32,794 nucleotides of DNA from Caldilineaceae bacterium SB0662_bin_25 (GTDB lineage Bacteria; Chloroflexota; Anaerolineae; Caldilineales; Caldilineaceae): contig VXOE01000030.1 of the NCBI GenBank assembly GCA_009840225.1, forward strand, positions 1-32,794. The letters run 5' to 3'. Below, in pieces: positions 24,736-32,794 of the stretch. The notes beneath the pieces are model-generated. The model was not told where the DNA came from and ran no database searches. It saw nothing but the letters and a program-made list of their open reading frames with translations. Numbering within the stretch: the stretch's first letter is position 1; every line of letters starts with the position of its first letter. Made by a program: the position numbers and the translations under genes.

Positions 24736-24934
24736 CGTGTGCCTCCTTAATTCATCAGATAAACGGCTCTGCCTGAAATCCTTTGCGGCTGCCATGTTGA
24801 ATGCCGCCTACGCAGATAAGAATAGCCCACAAACCGTTAGATGGAGGTCAGCGCAAGATTAGAGAAATATATGCGAGGAACGAGCTGGATCGAGGAGCGA
24901 AACGGGGCGTAATTCCGACTATTCACTGCACTGG

Positions 24935-25939
24935 TCAAGCCTCATACAGATAGCAGGCCACAGTATGATCGCCTTCAACCTGGATGAGCGGCGGCTGCTT
25001 CTCAAGGCAGACGTCCATTCCGTGCGGGCAGCGCGGGTAGAATCGGCAGCCGCTGGGAGTGCCCCCCGCGTCCTGCATGCGCATCGTCTCTTCGGCCGGT
25101 AATCTAATATCCGTGTCCCACTTGACCTTCGGGTCCGGCACCGGAATCGAATTGATCAGCTCCTGCACATAGGGATGCTGCGGATTCTCGATGATCCGGC
25201 CGGTATCCCCCGTCTCCGCCGTGATCCCCTGGAACAGAACGATCATGTTGTCGCCGATCTGGTACGCCGTCGACAGGTCGTGCGTGATGTACAAAAAGGA
25301 GATCCCGTGCTCGTCGCGCAGCCGCAGCATGATGTCCAGGATCATCGCCCGCAGCGAAGCATCCACCGCCGAAACCGGCTCATCCGCCACAATCAGCCGC
25401 GGGCGCAAAAGATAGGCCCGCGCCACCATCACCCGCTGCCGCTGCCCGCCGCTCAACTGGTGAGGATACTTTTCCAGGATCTCATCTCCCCGCAATCCGA
25501 CCACGTTGAGCGCGTCCTCGATCAACTCTCGCCTCTCTGCCTTGTCCCGTGCCAGGGCAAAGTGGCGCATGACCAAATTGAATGTGTGCTGAATGCGAAA
25601 GAAGGGGTTGAAGACCTCATACGGGTCCTGGAAGATGGCCTGGACCTCCTGGCGGTAGGTCATATGCTGCCTGCGGTCCATCTGCGCAATGTCAACGCCC
25701 TTATAGAGGATCTGCCCTTGCGTCGGCGTGATAAAGCCGAGCACAAGATTGGCGAGAGTCGTCTTGCCGCTGCCGCTCTCGCCCGCGATCGTCGTGATCT
25801 GTGCCGGCGACTCGTGCAGGTCGAGGCTGAACGAGTCCAGCGCCACCAAGGGCGGCTGCGAGCTCAGAAAGCCGCCGCCGAACGCCATCGTGGCCTCCCT
25901 GATCTGGAGAAGCGGTTCCGCCCTGGCTGTCTGCGTCAT
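24935..25939 (-). CDS. Opp/Dpp ABC transporter ATPase (OppF/DppF-like)
   Basis: The protein is 334 residues long. ATG 25939 overlaps the upstream stop as ATGA, which fixes the start over an in-frame codon at 26044. It has Walker A GESGSGKTT (53-61), Q-loop AIFQDP, signature LSGGQRQR (162-169), Walker B IVADEPVSAVD (185-193) and H-loop ITHDLST. The C-terminal oligopeptide-transporter domain has four Cys residues (GCRFYPRC, DVC, VACYLY), which in related ATPases bind an Fe-S cluster. It powers the importer together with the ATPase half of the fusion protein next door and is the last gene of the operon. Confidence 0.92.
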   Translation of the reverse strand: MTQTARAEPLLQIREATMAFGGGFLSSQPPLVALDSFSLDLHESPAQITTIAGESGSGKTTLANLVLGFITPTQGQILYKGVDIAQMDRRQHMTYRQEVQAIFQDPYEVFNPFFRIQHTFNLVMRHFALARDKAERRELIEDALNVVGLRGDEILEKYPHQLSGGQRQRVMVARAYLLRPRLIVADEPVSAVDASLRAMILDIMLRLRDEHGISFLYITHDLSTAYQIGDNMIVLFQGITAETGDTGRIIENPQHPYVQELINSIPVPDPKVKWDTDIRLPAEETMRMQDAGGTPSGCRFYPRCPHGMDVCLEKQPPLIQVEGDHTVACYLYEA

Positions 25940-27915
25940 GCCTCTTCCAGCTCGATCAGGGAATGGCGCTCCGGCTCGTAGAGCCAGCACGCCACTAGGT
26001 GGTCGTCCTCTCTCTCCACCAGTTCCGGCCGCCGCTCGCGGCAAATTTGCTCGACATGCTGGCAGCGGAACTGGAAAATACAGCCGGGCGGCGGGTTGCG
26101 CAGGTCGTGCGTAAGCCCTTCCGTCACGTTCAACGGCTTGCGCTCTTTGATCGAAGGGATCGACTCGATCAGCAGCTGCGTGTACGGATGCAGCGGCTCC
26201 GCAAAGGCCGACTCCACCGGCGCCACCTCGACCAGATTGCCGGCATACATGACCGCAATACGGTCCACCAGTTGCGCCTGCAATCCCATGTCATGGCCGA
26301 TCATAACCATCGAAACGCCCAACCGCTCCTTCACCTCCAGCAGCGTCTGCGCCACCACCCGCTGCACCACCACGTCCAGCGCACTCGTCGGCTCGTCCGC
26401 GATAATCACCTGCGGGTTGAGCGCAATCGCCATTGCAATGCACACCCGCTGCTTCATGCCGCCGCTCAACTCATGCGGGTACATGTCAATCACCCGCTCC
26501 GGCAGCCCCACGTCGTTCAGCAGACCGAGAATACGCGCCTCAAGTTCCAACCGGCCCACGTTCTCGTGCGCCAGGATCGCGTCCGCCATCTGCTCCCGGA
26601 TCGGCGTGACCGGGTTGAGCGAGTTCATAGCGCCTTGCGGCACCAGCGCCAGATCGCGCCACCGTACCTCGCGCAGCGCCCTGCCCGAAAGACTGACCAG
26701 GTCCTGGTCCTCAATCCGCACCGCCCCCTGCACGATCCTTCCCGGCGCCTGTACAACCTGCAGGATCGCCATCGCCACCGTCGTCTTGCCGCAGCCCGAT
26801 TCACCCACCAACCCTAGAATCTCGCCCTTGCGAACACGGAAGTCGACACCGTTGGCGGCAATGACCTCCCCGCGCGGCGTGAAATAATGGACGTGCAGAT
26901 CGTCCACCTCTAGGGCTGCATCCTCCCCGCCGCCAATCCCGCCATCCCCGTGCACAACGGTCGGCGCCTCCCCCGCCGCCGTCCGCTCGCGCCGTGACGA
27001 GCTGAACTGCCGGATACGCGGGTTGGCGATCTCATCCAACCCGATCGTCATCAGAAAGAATCCCACGAAAATGACCATCAGGATGATGATCGGCGGCAGC
27101 CACCACCACACCAGTCCCCGCACCAGCGCCGCGTTTGTCGTCGCCTGGTTGATGATCAGCCCCAACGAGGGCACGCGCGTCGGTCCCAGTCCCAGCACCT
27201 CCAGCCCGGTCGCCCCAAGGATCGCCACCGAAATGCCGCCGGTTAAGCTGGCCGCCAGCCACGGCAGCATGTTGGGCAGCATCTCCACGAACATGATCTC
27301 CAGCGCCGGCGCGCCCGAAAGATGCGCCATCCGCACGTAGCTGCGCTCGCGCAACGTCAGTATCTGCGAGCGCACCAGGCGCGTCGGCCCCGGCCAGGCA
27401 AATGCCGCCAGGATCAGCGCCATCGCCGTCGTGTCCGTCATCTGCACGTAGGAGGCGATCACAACCAGCACCACCAGCGCCGGGATCGTAACCGCCGAGT
27501 CGCTCAGCGTGCGGATCACATGGTCCCACCATCCCCCCACGTACCCCGCCACCGAACCCAGCACCATACCGATGCCCATGCCGATGATCGCCGCTAGGAA
27601 TCCGACCTTGAGCGACGAAGGTGTGGCCAAAATCAGCTGCGCCAGCATATCGCGCCCGTTGCTCTCGGTTCCCAGGGGATGTTCCGGCAGACCCCCCTCC
27701 TGCCACACCGGCGGCTTGTTCAGCGGCCCTGCGCCCGTGTACGCCAGGTCGGTGTCCCAGAAAAGAGGCCCCAAAAGGCCGAACAGAAGGATCAGACTAA
27801 CGATGGCGACACCCAGCAGGAACTTGAAGTTCAGCCACGGGGAATCCCACGTATTCAACCCCCAGCCGCGCGCCGGGGTGCCTGATTCATCAACGGTTCG
27901 CTGTCCGACAGTCAA
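25936..27915 (-). CDS. Opp/Dpp permease-ATPase fusion (OppC-OppD-like)
   Basis: The protein is 659 residues long, starting at TTG 27915, 19 bp after the upstream permease gene; no ATG fits. Residues 1-300 are a DppC-type permease: a first helix (31-52), four or five helices from about 100 to 290, and a cytoplasmic EAA loop at about 190-215 (RMAHLSGAPALEIMFVEMLP). A linker of about 30 residues rich in Gly and charged residues joins it to a DppD-type ATPase: Walker A GESGCGKTT (371-379), LSGGMKQR (483-490), Walker B IIADEPTSALD and HDMGL. The end carries four Cys (GCIFQFRC, QIC, VACWLY), an oligopeptide-type C-terminal domain. The fusion ensures one ATPase per permease chain, and such fusions are known in this transporter class. 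Confidence 0.92.
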   Translation of the reverse strand: MTVGQRTVDESGTPARGWGLNTWDSPWLNFKFLLGVAIVSLILLFGLLGPLFWDTDLAYTGAGPLNKPPVWQEGGLPEHPLGTESNGRDMLAQLILATPSSLKVGFLAAIIGMGIGMVLGSVAGYVGGWWDHVIRTLSDSAVTIPALVVLVVIASYVQMTDTTAMALILAAFAWPGPTRLVRSQILTLRERSYVRMAHLSGAPALEIMFVEMLPNMLPWLAASLTGGISVAILGATGLEVLGLGPTRVPSLGLIINQATTNAALVRGLVWWWLPPIIILMVIFVGFFLMTIGLDEIANPRIRQFSSSRRERTAAGEAPTVVHGDGGIGGGEDAALEVDDLHVHYFTPRGEVIAANGVDFRVRKGEILGLVGESGCGKTTVAMAILQVVQAPGRIVQGAVRIEDQDLVSLSGRALREVRWRDLALVPQGAMNSLNPVTPIREQMADAILAHENVGRLELEARILGLLNDVGLPERVIDMYPHELSGGMKQRVCIAMAIALNPQVIIADEPTSALDVVVQRVVAQTLLEVKERLGVSMVMIGHDMGLQAQLVDRIAVMYAGNLVEVAPVESAFAEPLHPYTQLLIESIPSIKERKPLNVTEGLTHDLRNPPPGCIFQFRCQHVEQICRERRPELVEREDDHLVACWLYEPERHSLIELEEA

Positions 27916-27934
27916 CTTTTTTCTTTTTCCTGCC

Positions 27935-28951
27935 TTAGCGCATGTCCCTCTTGTAGGTTATGCGCGGGTCGATGAAGGGGTAGAGCAGATCGAGCAGAAA
28001 TACGCTCGTTGCCGTCACCAGGATAATCAGATTGGCGATCGCCTGCGTCACCGTATAATCCTGCGAAATAATCGCCTGGTACAGAGTATAGCCTGTACCA
28101 GGATAGGCGAAGATGAACTCGACCAGGATCGAGCCGCTGATCAGCCCGCCCAGGCCCAGCGCCAGTGCCGTCAGCGCTGGCAGAATCGCGTTGCGCACGC
28201 CATACCGGAAGAATATGCGCGAAGGCGACAGCCCTTTTACCTGCGCCAGCAGGAAGTAGTCCTCGTTGTTGACGCTGATCATCAGACCTCGCATGCCCAG
28301 CGCCCAGCCGCCCATCGAGGTCAGCACGATCGACACCACCGGCAGAATCGCGTGGGTCAGCACATTCTTGATGAATGGCAGATTCCATCCCGGGTCCACT
28401 CTGCGCGAATAGGCCCCCGTTGCCGGCAGCCAGTCCAGCTCAAATGCCACCAGATAGATCAGCATTATGCCGAACATGAAGTAGGGGATCGCAGTAAAGG
28501 TCAAGCTGCTGGGCAGGATCAACTGCAACCAGCGCGGCGTGCGCCGCCAGCCCATCAGCGAGCCGATGGTCACGCCAATTGAAAAGGACAGCACGGTTGC
28601 CACCGTCAGCAGACCCAGCGACCACGGCAGTGCATCGCTGACCATGGTCCACGCTTCGGTCGGGAAGTGCGAAAGCGAATACCCGAAATTGAGCCGGAAC
28701 ACGTTGCCCCAATAGCGGAAATACTGAACGTGAATCGGGGCATCCAGCCCGAAACGGGCCTTCCAGCTCTCGATCAGCTTGTCCGCGTTCTCAATATAGC
28801 CCGCATCCAGCGAAAGGCGGCCCACCATCTCGCTCACCGGGTCGCCCGGCGCTAAACGCGGGATCACAAAGATCAACGTAGACCCCAACCAGATGGTCAG
28901 GAGATACATCAGAAAACGCTGCAGTACGTACTCTCTGGTCAACCCGCGCAT
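27935..28951 (-). CDS. Opp/Dpp ABC transporter permease (OppB/DppB-like)
   Basis: The protein is 338 residues long with about six transmembrane helices. The N-terminus YVLQRFLMYLLTIWLGSTLI followed by IPRLAPGDP is characteristic of DppB-type permeases. The EAA loop is around LAQVKGLSPSRIFFRYGVRN, followed by AILPALTALALGLGGLISGS and FAYPGTGYTLYQAI, conserved in the family. It pairs with the permease half of the downstream fusion to form the membrane channel. ATG 28951 has no clear Shine-Dalgarno. The gap to the binding-protein gene upstream is 89 bp and is filled by short repeats and a hairpin. Confidence 0.92.
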   Translation of the reverse strand: MRGLTREYVLQRFLMYLLTIWLGSTLIFVIPRLAPGDPVSEMVGRLSLDAGYIENADKLIESWKARFGLDAPIHVQYFRYWGNVFRLNFGYSLSHFPTEAWTMVSDALPWSLGLLTVATVLSFSIGVTIGSLMGWRRTPRWLQLILPSSLTFTAIPYFMFGIMLIYLVAFELDWLPATGAYSRRVDPGWNLPFIKNVLTHAILPVVSIVLTSMGGWALGMRGLMISVNNEDYFLLAQVKGLSPSRIFFRYGVRNAILPALTALALGLGGLISGSILVEFIFAYPGTGYTLYQAIISQDYTVTQAIANLIILVTATSVFLLDLLYPFIDPRITYKRDMR

Positions 28952-28966
28952 AAGCAGAATTTCATA

Positions 28967-29040
28967 GGTCAGTGGCCAGCAGTCCTACTGACCACTGACC
29001 ACTGACAACTGCAGTTAACCACTGCAGTTAACCACTGCAG
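28967..29040 (+). repeat. period-7 and period-13 micro-repeats between the binding-protein and permease genes
   Basis: Read on the plus strand there are heptamers GACCACT, GACCACT, GACAACT in phase from 28990. Next come 13-bp units containing CCACTGCAGTTAA, running into the stop codon of the binding-protein gene. On the minus strand each 13-mer is the heptamer CAGTGGT plus TAACTG. GGTCAGTGG at 28967-28975 is the exact reverse complement of CCACTGACC at 28992-29000, so a 9-bp hairpin can form in the mRNA between the two genes. Confidence 0.65.
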
Positions 29041-30852
29041 TTACTCGCTCGTCGATTCAATCTCAGGCAGGATACCCACGAAGCTCGGGCACCAGATCAC
29101 CGGCCGCTGATAGTAGTTGTCGATCGTCGGCCAGTTCGTCCAATAGGTGGTGTTGAAAGGCACCAGTTTCTTGGACTGGGCTGTCGGGATCGCCGGGATC
29201 TCGTCGTAATAAATCTCCAGCGCACGCGCCGTCAGCTCGAACAGCAGCGGATCGTCCCAACCCAACTCGCTGATCTGGTCTACCAGTTCGCTGAACTCGG
29301 CATTGTGCCAGCGGAAGCGGTTGGAGTGAGGCAGCTGGTGCCGTTCGCCCTGCGGGGGCACCTCATCCGCGCGTAATGTGCGCAGCGTATTCCACGGCTC
29401 CACGATCGAGCCGCAGGTCTGCCAGCCGCTCTGTGTCTCGTAGTTGCCCGTGTCCAGGTACTCCACCCACGTGCCGCCGATCAGGTTCACTTTGACGGCA
29501 TTGATGCCGAATCGCTGCAGCTGCTCGGCAAAGACGTCGGCCACGCGTTCCAGTTCGCTGATGCCTTCGTAGACCTGGATCTCAAGGCCCAGTTCCTCGC
29601 CGTCCTTCTCCCAGTAGTCGCCCGACTTCTCATAGCCTTTAGCCAGAAGGATCTCCTCGGCTGCGGCCAGATTGGGCTGGGTGAACTTGGCGATCGTCTC
29701 GGCCGGCACCAGGTCGGCAAACTTCTGCATCGAAGGGTACAGCGGGAACGGATACGGGCCCATGATCGAGGTACCCTCATAGGCGATGTCGATGATCTGC
29801 TGCCTGTCCATCACGTAGTTCAGCACCCACCGCATATCCTTGTCGTTCCACGGCTCGATCGAGTTGTTGACCGTCAAACTGCGCGCACACGGATCGGGCC
29901 ACACATACGGCATCTCATCCTGGAACGCAATCCAGTTGGGATTCTGCGCCACCAGTGCCTGGAACGAGCCGAATGTGATGTCGTGCAGGCCGTCATAGTC
30001 GTCCTCAATCGCCGTCGCCAACCGGACTTCCTCCGTGCCCGTGTAGGACATGACCAGTTTCTTCGGCTCCGGCAGCTTCTTCAGGCCGATTTCGGCAGCC
30101 CACCAGTTATCGTTACGAATCCAGATCGTCTCGTTCTCAGTGACCTTGGCCAGCTTGTAGGGGCCCGTACCCATCGGCAACCCCTTCTCCAGGTCGAAAT
30201 TCTTGAACGTGGCCGGGTCTTCCACGTCTTCCCAGATATGCTTCGGGACAAAATAGTCGACGCCGCAGATGTTGTCGGAGAAACGCTCCAGCTTGAAGCG
30301 CACGTTCGGCTTCTTAAGATTGTAGATTACCGTCAGGTCATCCACCTTCTCGACCGACTCGATCCATTCCTGGTAAGCGAAATGCTGGCCCAGCGCATCG
30401 TTGTTCATCTGCAGCTCGGTCGAAAAGATAATATCGTCGGCCGTGAATGGCGTGCCGTCTTGCCAGGTGATGCCCTCGCGCAACTTGAGCGTCCACACCG
30501 AATGATCCTCGTTGGGCGTCAGTGACTCGGCCAGCCAGTTCTCGATTTCGCCGCTGCCGTAGTTCAGCAAAGTCAGCACATCCGAAAACTCCGTATAGCC
30601 CCACCCAACCGCACTGCCGCGCACGTAGGGGTTCCAGTTGTCTCCCCCCTGCAGCGGGCTCGTCCGGTCCAGGATCACCGTCTCCTCGCGCGACGCATTG
30701 AGATAGTCCTCCGGCGTGCCCATCTCCTCCGTCTCGCTCTCGCTCTCCGCCGCCGGCGCCTCCGCGGCCGCCGGCTCTTCCGCAGCCCCGCACGCCGCCA
30801 ACAAGATTGCAAACAACAGCAGGAGTACCGTCAATCGATTAAGCAGTTTCAT
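29041..30852 (-). CDS. ABC transporter substrate-binding lipoprotein, family 5 (SBP_bac_5)
   Basis: The protein is 603 residues long. ATG 30852 has AAGGAG 6 nt upstream. A lipoprotein signal ends in ILLAAC with Cys21, followed by a Glu/Ala-rich spacer. The family 5 domain covers about 50-600. It includes WTLKLREGITWQDGTPFTAD (the family signature), GTGPYKLAKV and a long C-terminal lobe with a YDEIPAIPTAQSKKL segment. It captures the substrate outside the membrane and delivers it to the permeases encoded just downstream. Family 5 proteins bind oligopeptides, nickel chelates or oligosaccharides, and the sugar-type ATPase upstream makes an oligosaccharide worth considering. The 230 bp before the gene hold no clear promoter. 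Confidence 0.93.
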   Translation of the reverse strand: MKLLNRLTVLLLLFAILLAACGAAEEPAAAEAPAAESESETEEMGTPEDYLNASREETVILDRTSPLQGGDNWNPYVRGSAVGWGYTEFSDVLTLLNYGSGEIENWLAESLTPNEDHSVWTLKLREGITWQDGTPFTADDIIFSTELQMNNDALGQHFAYQEWIESVEKVDDLTVIYNLKKPNVRFKLERFSDNICGVDYFVPKHIWEDVEDPATFKNFDLEKGLPMGTGPYKLAKVTENETIWIRNDNWWAAEIGLKKLPEPKKLVMSYTGTEEVRLATAIEDDYDGLHDITFGSFQALVAQNPNWIAFQDEMPYVWPDPCARSLTVNNSIEPWNDKDMRWVLNYVMDRQQIIDIAYEGTSIMGPYPFPLYPSMQKFADLVPAETIAKFTQPNLAAAEEILLAKGYEKSGDYWEKDGEELGLEIQVYEGISELERVADVFAEQLQRFGINAVKVNLIGGTWVEYLDTGNYETQSGWQTCGSIVEPWNTLRTLRADEVPPQGERHQLPHSNRFRWHNAEFSELVDQISELGWDDPLLFELTARALEIYYDEIPAIPTAQSKKLVPFNTTYWTNWPTIDNYYQRPVIWCPSFVGILPEIESTSE

Positions 30853-31082
30853 GCAAAGCTCCTTGTCTGTACTGTGATATTAAGTTGAAGGAACTGACTC
30901 TGGATTCCGACAGTCCACCTTCAGAGAAGAAAGGCAGCGATACGTGAAGGGTGGACAGTCGTTACTTCTGGCCACTGCTGATTGGTGGATGGGAACCGCC
31001 GCGCAAGACGACCTGACGGCAGCAAAGACCTCTTGCCAGTTACAACTGTTGAAGTAGAGGGCGCGTTGGGGAGGGAAAGGAG

Positions 31083-31132
31083 AAAACCGGAGGAGAGGAG
31101 GAGGAATGGGTCCTCACTCCCCGCTCCTCTCC
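31083..31132 (-). terminator. probable terminator after the sugar-type ABC ATPase gene
   Basis: On the minus strand GGAGAGGA (31132-31125) can pair with TCCTCTCC (31099-31092), with an inner GAGGA/TCCTC stem. A short TTTT run follows at 31086-31083. It begins 16 bp after the stop codon. The stem is imperfect and the T-run short, so strength is uncertain. Confidence 0.4.
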
Positions 31133-31147
31133 CCTCGCTGCTCAAAC

Positions 31148-32254
<1,107 letters not shown>

Positions 32255-32593
32255 TTTGTGCTTTGCTCCTTTGGTGAAGATTGGACCCACGAACTGGCGT
32301 CGGACGCTCGTGAGCCTGTTTCACTTTCTTCCCTGCGGCAGAACTGTTCGGTCGCGCAAGCGGGGGCGAGCACAGACTCCATCCCACCTGGCGGGACTCG
32401 TTGCCAAAACCGTCCACAAAGAGGAAAGCGTGACAATGATGATTGCGCTATCCTGTAGCGCAGCAAAACAGCTTCAATACCGATTCGGCACGGGATACGT
32501 ACATCGAATAGCGGATAGGAGCTATCAGCGGCTTCCTCGCCGGGCCGGCGGTCAGCAGCCGCAACTCAAAAAAATTACTCGGTGGACGGGCGC
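32255..32593 (-). other. long 5' leader of the sugar-type ABC ATPase gene
   Basis: If the promoter at 32594-32622 is used, the mRNA leader is about 333 nt. It contains an early U-run (minus-strand TTTTTTT near 32570) and a GC-rich hairpin, GCGGCT with AGCCGC, around 32528-32562. No riboswitch family was recognised. Small open frames in it lack supporting features. Confidence 0.4.
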
Positions 32594-32622
32594 AGTATAG
32601 CACGGCCAGCAACCCCAAGCAA
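32594..32622 (-). promoter_or_regulatory. sigma70-like promoter upstream of the sugar-type ABC ATPase
   Basis: On the minus strand TTGCTT (32622-32617) and TATACT (32599-32594) are separated by exactly 17 nt. Transcription should start near 32587. Confidence 0.6.
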
Positions 32623-32716
32623 ATCACAGAATTCAGCCTGGTGAATCCCAAAAATTGGGGAAACGTTCCTACACCTCTGGCAGCAGCCAAACGCCGTCTC
32701 TTACCACCGGTGTTCC

Positions 32717-32751
32717 ACTAAAAACTAAAAACTAACTACTGAAAACTGCTG
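32717..32751 (+). repeat. period-7 micro-array (ACTAAAA type)
   Basis: Five heptamers lie in phase: ACTAAAA, ACTAAAA, ACTAACT, ACTGAAA, ACTGCTG. The array is AT-rich in a GC-rich region. It lies close to the right end of the window, so its neighbouring gene is not visible. Confidence 0.65.
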
Positions 32752-32794
32752 TTCCGGGCGGTCGGGCCTAGTCGGCCCTCCCTTGTGCGGGGGC

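Noticed and set aside
24073-24750. Plus-strand frame of 225 codons opposite hsp20
   Set aside because: It is antisense to a textbook Hsp20 gene and runs through the hsp20 terminator.
32448-32690. Minus-strand frame of 80 codons near the right end
   Set aside because: It runs through the predicted promoter of the sugar-type ATPase gene, with no ribosome binding site or domain.

Overview
The window looks like a stretch of a high-GC bacterial chromosome, most likely Chloroflexota (Anaerolineae/Caldilineae-like). This is an inference from Thr/Pro-rich 'TPTPT' linkers behind lipoprotein signals, a permease-ATPase fusion in an Opp/Dpp transporter, short-repeat-rich intergenic gaps, and the mix of families. 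No rRNA, tRNA, CRISPR array, phage gene or transposase was recognised.

Layout. (1) 289-3995, minus strand: a large exported protein of three PsbP-like/SH3-like repeats and a beta-rich C-terminal region, split into two reading frames near position 1970. It is flanked on both sides by copies of a 25-nt hairpin element, three of them in a 64-bp tandem repeat at 4021-4173. (2) 4662-12876, plus strand: a Tat-exported lipoprotein with a glycosidase-like domain (apparently leaderless), a small membrane protein, an HNH nuclease, a CBM-like protein, a polytopic membrane protein, an acetyl-CoA synthetase-family enzyme, and an ABC-F ATPase translationally coupled to it. (3) From 12921 to the right end every gene is on the minus strand. 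In transcription order from the right these are: a MalK/MsmX-type sugar ABC ATPase with its own promoter; an Opp/Dpp operon (binding protein, permease, permease-ATPase fusion, ATPase); an Hsp20 chaperone with a strong terminator; an archaeal-type phosphoglycerate mutase; a class III sirtuin; RmuC; a DUF899 thioredoxin-like protein; a YfbK-type VWA lipoprotein; a two-gene RHH-DUF5678/retropepsin operon; and a 1,192-residue caspase/alpha-beta-hydrolase fusion.

How the genes fit together. The clearest functional unit is the uptake operon at 24935-30852, probably for oligopeptides or oligosaccharides. The sugar-type ATPase just upstream has no permease beside it and may serve carbohydrate importers encoded elsewhere. 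The most unusual block is 12921-19566, where three protein-processing or protein-interaction systems lie in a row: the caspase-hydrolase fusion, the RHH-DUF5678/retropepsin pair and the VWA lipoprotein. They appear to be separate transcription units, so a shared pathway is only a hypothesis. Several intergenic gaps carry period-7 micro-arrays on the same strand, three of them directly behind stop codons, and two gaps share a dispersed repeat of about 47 bp.
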